Assembly (NCBI RefSeq): GCF_048565625.1
Contig: NZ_JBLZUR010000002.1
Coordinates: 124,001-188,000 of the forward strand
Direction of reading: 5' to 3'
DNA from: JBLZUR01 sp048565625
GTDB taxonomy: Bacteria > Pseudomonadota > Alphaproteobacteria > Sphingomonadales > Sphingomonadaceae
Length of the DNA: 64,000 nucleotides
Part shown: positions 1-7,715 of the stretch, piece after piece
Layout: the number at the start of each line of letters is the position of its first letter
How positions within the stretch are numbered: the first letter of the stretch is position 1
Notes under the pieces: generated by a model
The model's database searches: none
What the model was told of the DNA's origin: nothing
The model's input: the letters and a program-made list of their open reading frames with translations, nothing else
Made by a program: the position numbers and the translations under genes

Positions 1-1
1 C

Positions 2-865
2 GGCACGCCGACGATGGGCGGGCTGATGATCCTGACCTCGGTCTCGGTCTCGATGCTGCTGTGGATGGACCTCGGCAACCGTTACACCTGGGCGTGCCTG
101 CTGACGACGCTCGGCTTCGGGCTGATCGGGTTCCTCGACGACTACGACAAGGTCAAGAAGCGGAGCCACAAGGGCGTGTCGGGCAAGACCCGCCTCCTCG
201 CCGAGTTCGTCATTGCTGGGTTCGCCAGCTGGATGATCCTGTCGGGCAACGGCACGCATGTCTACGTGCCGTTCTACAACGGGCCGGTGATCGACCTCGG
301 GCCGTTCTACATCCTGTTCGCCGCCTTCACGATCGTCGCGTTCGGCAATGCGGTGAACCTGACCGATGGGCTGGATGGCCTTGCGACGATGCCGGTGGTG
401 ATCGCGGCCTTGGCGTTCTTCGTGATCGCGTACCTCGTCGGCAATGCGAAGTTCGCGGAGTATCTCGGCATCCCGCATGTGCCGGGGGCCGGGAATTTGA
501 CGATCCTGACGGCGTGCATGATCGGCGCGTGCCTCGCCTTCCTCTGGTTCAACGCGCCGCCTGCCGCCGTCTTCATGGGCGATACAGGTAGCCTCGCGCT
601 GGGCGGCGCGCTCGGGGCGATCGCGGTGACGACGCACCACGAGATCGTGCTGGGGATCGTCGGCGGGCTGTTCGTGATCGAGGCCCTGTCGGTCATCATC
701 CAGGTGTTCTTCTACAAGCGGACCGGCAAGCGCGTGTTCCGCATGGCGCCGATCCACCATCATTTCGAGCAGCTCGGCTGGAGCGAGCCGACGGTCGTGA
801 TCCGGTTCTGGATCGTATCGTTCGTGCTGGCGCTCGCGGGCCTCGCGACGTTGAAGCTGAGGTGA
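2..865 (+). CDS. mraY: Phospho-N-acetylmuramoyl-pentapeptide-transferase (5'-truncated by window edge)
   Basis: This integral membrane enzyme transfers phospho-MurNAc-pentapeptide from UDP to undecaprenyl phosphate to give lipid I, the first membrane step of peptidoglycan synthesis. The reading frame is already open at the first bases, so roughly 70 N-terminal residues of the usual 355-360 lie outside the window; 287 residues are visible. Family signatures seen are the Asp-rich FLDDYDK segment, NLTDGLDGLA, FMGDTGSLALGG and the C-terminal APIHHHFE histidine motif, among several hydrophobic helices. It stands at the head of a dcw cluster in canonical order. The identification is secure; only the start is unseen. 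Confidence 0.97.
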   Translation, partial: GTPTMGGLMILTSVSVSMLLWMDLGNRYTWACLLTTLGFGLIGFLDDYDKVKKRSHKGVSGKTRLLAEFVIAGFASWMILSGNGTHVYVPFYNGPVIDLGPFYILFAAFTIVAFGNAVNLTDGLDGLATMPVVIAALAFFVIAYLVGNAKFAEYLGIPHVPGAGNLTILTACMIGACLAFLWFNAPPAAVFMGDTGSLALGGALGAIAVTTHHEIVLGIVGGLFVIEALSVIIQVFFYKRTGKRVFRMAPIHHHFEQLGWSEPTVVIRFWIVSFVLALAGLATLKLR

Positions 866-881
866 GCACGTTGGCGCCCTT

Positions 882-1018
882 CATCCTCCCCATCGTAGAT
901 GGGGAGGGGGACCATCCGCAGGATGGTGGAGGGGCGGTGCGCAGCACCGGCTGCGCCGGCCCCTCCACCACCGCCTTCGGCGGCGGTCCCCCTCCCCGCG
1001 CTTCGCGCAGGGAGGATG
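882..1018. repeat. Family A palindromic repeat, copy 1 (mraY-murD gap)
   Basis: This imperfect inverted repeat of about 137 bp starts with CATCCTCCCC and ends with GGGAGGATG. Inner arms GGGAGGGGGACC and GGTCCCCCTCCC, and GGTGGAGGGG and CCCCTCCACC, can pair with each other. It fills nearly all of the gap. Its terminal GGGAGG lies 7 nt before the GTG start of murD and is that gene's Shine-Dalgarno sequence. Confidence 0.9.
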
Positions 1019-1022
1019 TTCT

Positions 1023-2387
1023 GTGATCACCAGTCCGGCTTTCTCGGGGAAGCGTTACGCCGTTCTCGGCCTTGCGCGCTCGGGCCAGGCGACGGTGCGC
1101 GCGCTGTTGGCGAGCGGGGCGCAGGTCACCGCATGGGACGGGAAGGAAGAGGCGCGGGACGCACTCGCGGGTGAGGTGTCGTTCGCCGATCCGCTCACCA
1201 TAGACCTCACCGGCTATGCGGCGGTCATCGTCTCGCCGGGCGTGCCGCTCAACAAGCACCCGCTGCCCGCCCATGCGGCGAAGTTCGGGGTGCCGGTGAT
1301 CGGCGATATCGAGCTGTTCGCGCAGGCCCGCGCCTCGCTCCCGCCGCACCGGGTGGTCGGGATCACCGGCACCAACGGCAAATCGACCACCACCGCGCTC
1401 ATCACCCACATCCTGGAAATGGCGGGGGTGCCGGTGCTGATGGGTGGCAATATCGGCCTGCCCATCCTTGGCCGCAATCCTCTGCCGGAGGGTGGGGTCT
1501 ATGTGCTGGAGCTGTCGAGCTACCAGATCGACCTGACCTTCAGCCTCAACTGCGACGTCGCGGTGCTGACCAACATCACGCCGGACCATCTCGATCGGTA
1601 TGATGGGTTCGAGGCATACGCGGCGAGCAAGGCGCGGCTGTTCGAGATGTCGAGCGGTGTCGCGGTGATCGCGGTAGAGGATGGTGAGACACGGCGGATT
1701 GCGTTCGGCCTTTCCGCGAACGCCCCGTTCGTGCTGAGCGAAGTCGAAGCACGGGGAACGGGCGATGGTCGTGGTAACCCGTCCTTCGACTTCGCTCAGG
1801 ACGAACGGGTACTGGCGGTAAGGTCGACAGAGATCGCCGACCAGTCCGCTTGGCCGAGCCTGCAGGGCCCGCACAACGCCCAGAACGTTGCTTGTGCGAG
1901 CGCCGCCTGTAAGACTCTCGGCCTCAGCGACACTCAAATCGAACACGGCCTGCGCACCTACCCCGGCCTACCGCACCGCATGGAGCGCGTCACTGAGCGC
2001 GCGGGCGTCCTCTACGTCAACGACAGCAAGGCGACCAACGCCACCGCGACCGCCCCGGCGCTGGCGGCCTACCCACTTATCCACTGGATTCTGGGTGGGC
2101 TGCCCAAGACCGACGATCTCGACGATTGCGCCCCGCACTTCGATCATGTCGTAAGGGCCTACACGATCGGCGAGGCGGGTCCGATGTTCGCGCGCATCCT
2201 CAAGGCGGCTGGCAAGGACGTTGTAGAGAGCGGCACGCTTGACCAGGCGGTGCGCGATGCCGCCGCGGCCGCGAAGCCAGGCGAGGTGGTGCTGTTGTCC
2301 CCCGCCTGCGCGTCGTTCGACCAGTTCCGGGATTACGAGGCGCGGGGCGACGCCTTCCGTGCGGCGGTGGAGGCCTTGGGGGCATGA
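1023..2387 (+). CDS. murD: UDP-N-acetylmuramoyl-L-alanine:D-glutamate ligase with in-frame repeat insertion
   Basis: This cytoplasmic ATP-dependent Mur ligase adds D-glutamate to UDP-MurNAc-L-Ala. The Rossmann-like N-terminus (AVLGLARSG) is followed by the ATP-binding GTNGKSTTT near residue 117, the central-domain NITPDHLDRY, and GPHNAQN followed by NDSKATN. The start is GTG, chosen because GGGAGG lies 7 nt upstream. The 3' end overlaps ftsW by 4 nt (ATGA). The oddity is that bases 1724-1809 are a family B palindromic repeat read in frame. It encodes about residues 235-262 (starting FVLSEVEARG, ending FDFAQDERV), just before the GPHNAQN region, in a protein of 454 aa against about 440 in E. 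coli. All catalytic motifs flank the insertion intact, so the enzyme is probably functional. Confidence 0.95.
   Translation: MITSPAFSGKRYAVLGLARSGQATVRALLASGAQVTAWDGKEEARDALAGEVSFADPLTIDLTGYAAVIVSPGVPLNKHPLPAHAAKFGVPVIGDIELFAQARASLPPHRVVGITGTNGKSTTTALITHILEMAGVPVLMGGNIGLPILGRNPLPEGGVYVLELSSYQIDLTFSLNCDVAVLTNITPDHLDRYDGFEAYAASKARLFEMSSGVAVIAVEDGETRRIAFGLSANAPFVLSEVEARGTGDGRGNPSFDFAQDERVLAVRSTEIADQSAWPSLQGPHNAQNVACASAACKTLGLSDTQIEHGLRTYPGLPHRMERVTERAGVLYVNDSKATNATATAPALAAYPLIHWILGGLPKTDDLDDCAPHFDHVVRAYTIGEAGPMFARILKAAGKDVVESGTLDQAVRDAAAAAKPGEVVLLSPACASFDQFRDYEARGDAFRAAVEALGA
1724..1809. repeat. Family B palindromic repeat inserted in frame within murD
   Basis: The ends CCCGTTCGTGCTGAGCGAAG and CTTCGCTCAGGACGAACGGG are near-perfect inverted complements, and the inner arms GTCGAAG and CTTCGAC also pair. 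It has the same terminal sequence as the intergenic family B copies, but here it is translated as part of MurD with no stop codon. Its reverse strand is also open. Confidence 0.92.
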
Positions 2388-3607
2388 GCACGACAACGCT
2401 GACCAAGCCCGGCCCGCCCAAACGCGTGGTGAAGCGCAAGAAGAACGCCGCTCGCCTCGGCCGCGCTGATCGCTCGGCGCTGGGGCGCTGGTTCTGGGAG
2501 ATCGACCTCGTTCTCCTGACCCTCGTCACCGTGCTGATCTCGATCGGGCTGATCGCGGTGGCCGCTGCTTCGCCTGCCGCCGGCTTCCGCTATTCGGATG
2601 GCGCGGTGCAGTTCCAGCCGCTGCACTACTTCTACAGGCAGATGATGTGGCTGTGCGTCGGTATCCCGGTGATGATCGGGGTGTCGATGACGCCGAAGGA
2701 CCTCGTCCGCCGCGCCGCGCTGATCGGGGCGGGCATCTTCTTCGTGTTCCTGGCGCTGGTGCCGGTGATCGGGGCGGAGGCGAACGGTGCGAAACGCTGG
2801 ATCGGCGTCGGCATTTCCCAGTTCCAGCCGTCCGAGTTCCTGAAGCCGCTGTTCGTCGTGGCGATGGCCTGGGTGCTGTCGCTGCGCGAGAAGGACCCGA
2901 AGTTGCCGGTCTACACCATCACCGGCGCGATCACCGTGGTCATCGCCGGCCTGCTGATGAAGCAGCCGGACCTTGGCCAGACCGTCATCTTCATGATGGT
3001 GTGGTTCGCGCTGCTGACGCTGGCCGGGGCACCGATGGGGGCGCTGGGCGGGCTGGTCGGCCTCGGCATCGGCGGGATCGTCGCGGCCTATTTCTTCTAT
3101 CCAGTCGCGACGCTCCGCATAAACAACTTCCTGTTCCAGGATGGCGACACCTATCAGGTGGACAGCGCGCACCGCACGCTGACCGCCGGCGGCCTGTTCG
3201 GCAGCGGGCCGGGGGCCGGGCAGATGAAGTTCCGCCTGCCGGAGCCGCATACCGACTACATCTTCTCGGTCATCGGCGAGGAGTTCGGGCTGATTGCCTG
3301 CCTGGCCATCGCTATCCTCTATGCCGCGATCGTGGTGCGCGTGTGCCTGAAGCTGCTGCATGAGGAGGACCAGTTTACCCTGCTCGCGGCGGCGGGGCTG
3401 GTGACGCAATTGGGGCTGCAGGCGTTCATCAACATGGCGGTGAACGTGAACCTTGCGCCGTCCAAGGGCATGACGCTGCCGTTCATCAGCTATGGCGGAT
3501 CGTCGATGATCGCGCTTTCGATGGGCTTCGGCCTGCTGCTCGCCTTCACCCGCCGGAACCCGTATCTCAACCGCTCACCGTATATCGTGAAGTGGAACAA
3601 CCGTTGA
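2384..3607 (+). CDS. ftsW: Septal peptidoglycan glycosyltransferase FtsW (SEDS family)
   Basis: This polytopic SEDS-family protein polymerises lipid II at the division septum together with a class B PBP. At 407 aa it has a basic cytoplasmic N-terminus (residues 1-40) followed by about ten hydrophobic helices. SEDS signatures seen are GAKRWIGVGISQFQPSE in the middle and the C-terminal NLAPSKGMTLPFISYGGSS. The ATG overlaps the murD stop and its own stop overlaps murG, which implies translational coupling. The call is secure from sequence and position. Confidence 0.96.
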   Translation: MSTTTLTKPGPPKRVVKRKKNAARLGRADRSALGRWFWEIDLVLLTLVTVLISIGLIAVAAASPAAGFRYSDGAVQFQPLHYFYRQMMWLCVGIPVMIGVSMTPKDLVRRAALIGAGIFFVFLALVPVIGAEANGAKRWIGVGISQFQPSEFLKPLFVVAMAWVLSLREKDPKLPVYTITGAITVVIAGLLMKQPDLGQTVIFMMVWFALLTLAGAPMGALGGLVGLGIGGIVAAYFFYPVATLRINNFLFQDGDTYQVDSAHRTLTAGGLFGSGPGAGQMKFRLPEPHTDYIFSVIGEEFGLIACLAIAILYAAIVVRVCLKLLHEEDQFTLLAAAGLVTQLGLQAFINMAVNVNLAPSKGMTLPFISYGGSSMIALSMGFGLLLAFTRRNPYLNRSPYIVKWNNR

Positions 3608-4773
3608 GCATCGCGCGCCATTACGTTCTCGCAGCCGGCGGCACCGGGGGGCATATGGTCCCGGCGCACGCGCTCGGCCGCGAGCTGGTGGAGCGAGGGC
3701 ACCGGGTTGCGCTGATCACCGACGAGCGGGGCGCGCGCATCCCCGGCCTGTTCAAGACGGATGTCGAGACGCATGTCATGCCGGCCGGGCGACTGGCGGG
3801 CGGGCTGCTCGGCTGGCTGAAGGCGGGGCGTTCGATTTTGGCGGGACGCGCGATGGCGCGGCGGCTGTACCGCAGGGCCGATCCGATGGCGGTGGTCGGC
3901 TTCGGCGGTTACCCCGCCCTGCCTGCGCTGATGGGCGCCCTGGCGGACGGTATTCCGACCGTGATCCACGAGCAGAACGCGGTGCTCGGCCGGGTGAACC
4001 GCTACCTGGCGAAGAAGGTGGATGCGATCGCCACCGCCTATCCGGTGATCGAGCGATTGCCCGAGGGCGTCGAGGGCAAGATCCACCTCGTCGGCAATCC
4101 GGTACGGGAGGAGGTTCTGGCGCTGCGCGGCCAGCCCTTCCCGGCGTTGAGCAGCAGCCTGAACGTGCTGGTGACGGGCGGCAGCCAGGGCGCGACGATC
4201 CTGTCGAAGGTGGTGCCGGACGGGCTGGCGGCGCTTCCGGCCGAACTTCGGTCGAAGCTCAGGATCGTGCAGCAATGCCGCCCCGAGGACATCGAAGGCG
4301 TGAAGGCGCGCTATGCCGAACTGGGCCTCGCCGCCGACCTGCTGACCTATATCGAGGACATGCCTGCCCGCCTTGCCGACGCGCATCTGGTCGTCGCACG
4401 GGCGGGGGCGTCGACCATTGCGGAACTGACCGTCGCAGGGCGGCCGGCGATCCTGGTCCCGCTGCCCAGCGCGATGGACGACCACCAGACCGTCAACGCG
4501 CGCGAGATGGCCGAGACCGGTGGGGCGCGGGCGATCGCGCAGACCGCGTTCACGGCGGAGGCTCTTGCCGCCGCGATTGTCGACATGGCGCAGGACCTGC
4601 CGCAGACCGCCGCCCTCGCGGCGGCGACCGGGCGGCCGGACGCGACGCGCGATCTGGCGGACCTGCTGGAGTCGATTGGCCCCAGCCCAATCGTCACGCC
4701 GCTGAAGGTCAAGGAAGAGCCGGTCGTGGGCCTCGCCGCGCCCGCCGCTCTGGCGATGGAAGGGCGGCGGTGA
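3604..4773 (+). CDS. murG: Lipid II synthase: UDP-GlcNAc:lipid I GlcNAc transferase
   Basis: This peripheral membrane GT28 glycosyltransferase converts lipid I to lipid II. The N-terminal glycine-rich GGTGGHMVPA loop, FGGYPALPA, HEQNAVLGRVNR, the second-domain VTGGSQGA and the donor-site ARAGASTIAEL are all present, at about 389 aa. I chose TTG at 3604, which overlaps the ftsW stop as TTGA. A GTG at 3592 inside ftsW would add four residues and cannot be excluded. The C-terminal tail after residue 365 is Pro/Val-rich and looks unconserved. Confidence 0.95.
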   Translation: MSIARHYVLAAGGTGGHMVPAHALGRELVERGHRVALITDERGARIPGLFKTDVETHVMPAGRLAGGLLGWLKAGRSILAGRAMARRLYRRADPMAVVGFGGYPALPALMGALADGIPTVIHEQNAVLGRVNRYLAKKVDAIATAYPVIERLPEGVEGKIHLVGNPVREEVLALRGQPFPALSSSLNVLVTGGSQGATILSKVVPDGLAALPAELRSKLRIVQQCRPEDIEGVKARYAELGLAADLLTYIEDMPARLADAHLVVARAGASTIAELTVAGRPAILVPLPSAMDDHQTVNAREMAETGGARAIAQTAFTAEALAAAIVDMAQDLPQTAALAAATGRPDATRDLADLLESIGPSPIVTPLKVKEEPVVGLAAPAALAMEGRR

Positions 4774-4793
4774 TCAGGTCATCCTTCCAAACC

Positions 4794-4867
4794 CCGTTCG
4801 CCCTGAGCCTGTCGAAGGGCCAGCGCCAACGGTCTCACTGGCGCTTCGACAGGCTCAGCGCGAACGG
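4794..4867. repeat. Family B palindromic repeat (murG-murC gap)
   Basis: This is the typical form: CCGTTCGCCCTGAGCCTGTC at the left and GACAGGCTCAGCGCGAACGG at the right, with inner GAAGGGCCAG and CTGGCGCTTC. It can form a hairpin of roughly 30 bp. It lies 40 nt before murC and does not supply that gene's ribosome binding site. Confidence 0.92.
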
Positions 4868-4906
4868 CTTCGGGGATGATGTGGCGGATTTTGTAAGGGT
4901 TCAGGA

Positions 4907-6316
4907 ATGAAGGGCGTCAGCCTCGATATCGGCACGATCCATTTCATCGGCATCGGCGGGATCGGCATGTCCGGCATCGCCGAGGTGATGCACAATCTCG
5001 GCTACAAGGTGCAGGGGTCCGACGTGGCCGAGGGCTATGTGGTCGAGGGCCTGCGGGCGCGCGGCATCAAGGTGATGATCGGCCACAAGGCGGAGAACCT
5101 GGGCGATGCGGCGGTGGTGGTGACCTCCACCGCGATCAAACGCGGCAATCCGGAGGTGGAGCTGGCGCTGGAGACCCGCGTCCCCGTCGTCCGCCGGGCC
5201 GAGATGCTGGCGGAGCTGATGCGGCTGAAGTCCACCGTCGCGGTCGCCGGCACGCATGGCAAGACGACGACGACCTCGATGGTGGCGGCCCTGCTCGACG
5301 CGGGTGGCGTGGACCCGACCGTCATCAACGGCGGCATCATCAACAGCTACGGCTCCAACGCCCGCCTCGGCGCGTCCGACTGGATGGTGGTGGAGGCGGA
5401 TGAGAGCGACGGCTCCTTCCTGCGCCTTGACGGGACGATCGCGGTGGTCACCAACATCGATCCCGAGCATCTCGACCATTACGGGTCGTTCGATGCGGTG
5501 AAGGAGGCGTTCGTCGAGTTCGTCGAGAACGTGCCGTTCTACGGCGCGGCGCTGATGTGCCTCGACCATCCCGAGGTGCAGGCGATCCTGCCCAAGGTGC
5601 GCGACCGGCGCGTCGTGACCTACGGCTTCTCGGCACAGGCCGATGTGCGCGGCGTCAACGTAACGCCGATCCCCGGCGGGAACCGGTTCGAGGCGATCAT
5701 CCGCCATCGCGACGGCACCAGCCGCTCGATCGAGGGCATCGAGCTGCCGATGCCCGGTCGCCACAACGTCCAGAACGCGCTCGCCGCCATCGGCGTGGCG
5801 CTGGAGCTGGGGGTGGACGATGCGACGATCCAGCGCGGCTTCGCCAAGTTCGGCGGGGTGAAGCGGCGCTTCACCAAAGTCGGCGAGGTGGATGGCGTGA
5901 CCATCATCGACGATTACGGCCACCATCCGGTGGAGATCCGCGCGGTGCTGTCGGCCGCGCGGGAAGGCGCGAAGGGCCGCGTCATCGCGGTAGTGCAGCC
6001 GCATCGCTACACCCGCCTGCGCGACCTGATGGAGGATTTCCAGTCCGCCTTCAATGACGCGGACATCGTCTATGCCGCCCCGGTCTATCCGGCGGGCGAG
6101 CAGCCGATCGAGGGCGTGGATGCGGCGGCGCTCGTGTCGGGCCTGAAGATGCGCGGGCATCGTTCGGCGCAGACCATCGACGGGCCGGATGCGCTGGCGA
6201 AGGAACTGCGCGGCGTGGCGCGGCCGGACGACATGGTCGTCTGCCTTGGTGCCGGCGACATCACGAAATGGGCGGCGGGGTTGGCGGACGCCATGAAGAT
6301 GGAGAAGGCGGCATGA
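4907..6316 (+). CDS. murC: UDP-N-acetylmuramate:L-alanine ligase
   Basis: This cytoplasmic Mur ligase adds the first L-alanine to UDP-MurNAc. The N-terminal HFIGIGGIGMSGIAE nucleotide-sugar fold, the ATP loop GTHGKTTTT near residue 115, EADESDGSF, NIDPEHLDHY and the C-terminal DDYGHHPVEI with QPHRYTR are all visible. The length is 469 aa, as expected. The start ATG is preceded by AGGA. The stop overlaps the next small gene by 4 nt (ATGA). Confidence 0.97.
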   Translation: MKGVSLDIGTIHFIGIGGIGMSGIAEVMHNLGYKVQGSDVAEGYVVEGLRARGIKVMIGHKAENLGDAAVVVTSTAIKRGNPEVELALETRVPVVRRAEMLAELMRLKSTVAVAGTHGKTTTTSMVAALLDAGGVDPTVINGGIINSYGSNARLGASDWMVVEADESDGSFLRLDGTIAVVTNIDPEHLDHYGSFDAVKEAFVEFVENVPFYGAALMCLDHPEVQAILPKVRDRRVVTYGFSAQADVRGVNVTPIPGGNRFEAIIRHRDGTSRSIEGIELPMPGRHNVQNALAAIGVALELGVDDATIQRGFAKFGGVKRRFTKVGEVDGVTIIDDYGHHPVEIRAVLSAAREGAKGRVIAVVQPHRYTRLRDLMEDFQSAFNDADIVYAAPVYPAGEQPIEGVDAAALVSGLKMRGHRSAQTIDGPDALAKELRGVARPDDMVVCLGAGDITKWAAGLADAMKMEKAA

Positions 6317-6507
6317 ACGATTTCTTCGCACCGTGGATCAAGATGCAGCACCAGATGCTGGACGCGCACCGGACCAATGTCGAGACCGTGTTCCGGCAGA
6401 TGGACAAGGGTGGATATGAGGGCGCGGCCAAGGCGGCGAAGGATGTCGCCGACGCGCAGATCCAGGCCTGGGAGAAGTGGCTGGCGCTGTGGGGCCCGAA
6501 GGGGTGA
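6313..6507 (+). CDS. Small hypothetical protein in the dcw cluster
   Basis: The ATG overlaps the murC stop codon, which argues for a real, translationally coupled 64-aa protein. It begins MNDFFAPWIKMQHQM and is predicted to be almost entirely helical and amphipathic. Trp and Phe residues lie near both ends and an Ala/Lys-rich stretch in the middle (AAKAAKDVADAQ). There is no signal peptide and no obvious membrane segment. The helix pattern vaguely recalls short phasin-like proteins, but I do not recognise a family and assign no function. Confidence 0.72.
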   Translation: MNDFFAPWIKMQHQMLDAHRTNVETVFRQMDKGGYEGAAKAAKDVADAQIQAWEKWLALWGPKG

Positions 6508-6525
6508 GAGCAGGAGGGCCTTCTT

Positions 6526-6666
6526 CATCCTCCCCATCGAAGATGGGGAGGGGGACCGCGACGCGAAGCGTCGTGGTGGAGGGCCGGCGCGCGAGCGGCG
6601 TCTTCGCGCCGTCCCCTCCACCATGCTTCGCATGGTCCCCCTCCCCACGCTTCGCGCAGGGAGGAC
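6526..6666. repeat. Family A palindromic repeat, copy 2 (before murB)
   Basis: It starts CATCCTCCCCATCG and ends CGCAGGGAGGACG, with paired inner arms GGGGAGGGGGACC and GGTCCCCCTCCCC. Its terminal GGGAGG lies 6 nt before the GTG start of murB and is that gene's Shine-Dalgarno sequence. Confidence 0.9.
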
Positions 6667-6670
6667 GCTA

Positions 6671-7558
6671 GTGCTCGCCCTCGCCACCCGTGGCACCCTC
6701 ACCGCCAACGCGCCTCTCGCACCGCTGGTCTGGTTCAAGTCGGGCGGCGCGGCGGAGTGGTTGTTCGAGCCGAAGGACGCCGATGATCTCGCCGGCTTCC
6801 TGCGCGATCTCGATCCCGCAACCCCGCTGATGGCCCTCGGCCTCGGCTCCAACCTGATCGTCCGCGACGGCGGGGTGCCGGGCGTGGTCGTGCGGCTGGG
6901 CAAGCCATTCGCCAAGTGCGAGGCGGTGGATGCGACCACGCTCCGCTGTGATGGCGGGGCGTCGGGCATCCTCGTCTCCTCCACCGCGCGCGATGCGGGG
7001 ATCGCGGGACTGGAGTTCCTGCGCTCGATCCCCGGCACGGTCGGCGGCTTCGTGCGGATGAACGGCGGGGCCTATGGCCGTGAGACCAGCGACATCCTCG
7101 TCGAGGCCGAGGTCGTGCTGCGTTCCGGCGAGCAGGTGACTTTGTCGCGCGATCAGCTTGGCTACACCTATCGGCACAGCGACCTGCCCGACGGCGCGGT
7201 TGTGGTGAGCGCGACCTTTCGCGGGGAGCCGGGTGACAGCGCCGCGATCCAGGCGGAGATGGACCGCATCGCCGCCGAGCGGGAGGCGAGCCAGCCGCTG
7301 CGCAGCAAGACCGGCGGATCGACCTTCAAGAACCCGGTCGGGCACAAGGCATGGGCGCTGGTCGATGCGGCCGGATGCCGGGGGCTGCGGCGGGGCGATG
7401 CGCAGGTGAGTGAGAAGCACTGCAACTTCCTCCTCAACCTTGGCACGGCGACCAGCGCGGACATCGAGGCACTGGGCGAGGAGGTGCGCGACAAGGTGAA
7501 GGCGCATTCGGGGGTGACGTTGGAATGGGAAATCCAGCGCGTGGGGGTGGCGAAGTGA
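6671..7558 (+). CDS. murB: UDP-N-acetylenolpyruvoylglucosamine reductase
   Basis: This FAD-dependent enzyme reduces the enolpyruvyl group of UDP-GlcNAc-enolpyruvate with NADPH to give UDP-MurNAc. FAD-binding GLGSNLIVRDGG, the RSIPGTVGGFVRMNGGAYG segment and the catalytic-region GGSTFKNP are present, at 295 aa. The frame stays open far upstream through repeat A, but the GTG at 6671 sits 6 nt after GGGAGG and directly precedes the conserved N-terminus (LTANAPLAPLVWFKSGG), so I place the start there. Confidence 0.94.
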   Translation: MLALATRGTLTANAPLAPLVWFKSGGAAEWLFEPKDADDLAGFLRDLDPATPLMALGLGSNLIVRDGGVPGVVVRLGKPFAKCEAVDATTLRCDGGASGILVSSTARDAGIAGLEFLRSIPGTVGGFVRMNGGAYGRETSDILVEAEVVLRSGEQVTLSRDQLGYTYRHSDLPDGAVVVSATFRGEPGDSAAIQAEMDRIAAEREASQPLRSKTGGSTFKNPVGHKAWALVDAAGCRGLRRGDAQVSEKHCNFLLNLGTATSADIEALGEEVRDKVKAHSGVTLEWEIQRVGVAK

Positions 7559-7571
7559 GGGAAGCTCTTCT

Positions 7572-7713
7572 CATCCTCCCTGCGCGAAGCGCGGGGAGGG
7601 GAACCGCTCGGCGCAGCCGAGTGGTGGAGGGGCAGGCCCGGCCGTCTCGCTCTTCCCCTCCACCACTCGCTTCGCGAGCGGTCCCCCTCCCCATGCCCTG
7701 CATGGGGAGGATG
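7572..7713. repeat. Family A palindromic repeat, copy 3 (before ddl)
   Basis: The ends are CATCCTCCC and GGGGAGGATG; the inner arms GGTGGAGGGG and CCCCTCCACC pair. It occupies 142 of the 157 nt between murB and ddl. The terminal GGGGAGG lies 5 nt before the ddl ATG. Confidence 0.9.
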
Positions 7714-7715
7714 GT

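Noticed and set aside
696..1946. Long open frame on the minus strand opposite mraY/murD (416 codons)
   Set aside because: It is a high-GC shadow of murD: Arg/His-rich composition and no family motifs. It also runs through repeats.
4901..6331. Long minus-strand open frame opposite murC (476 codons)
   Set aside because: It mirrors murC exactly and has shadow composition (His, Arg, Asp, Gly rich), with no coherent domain.
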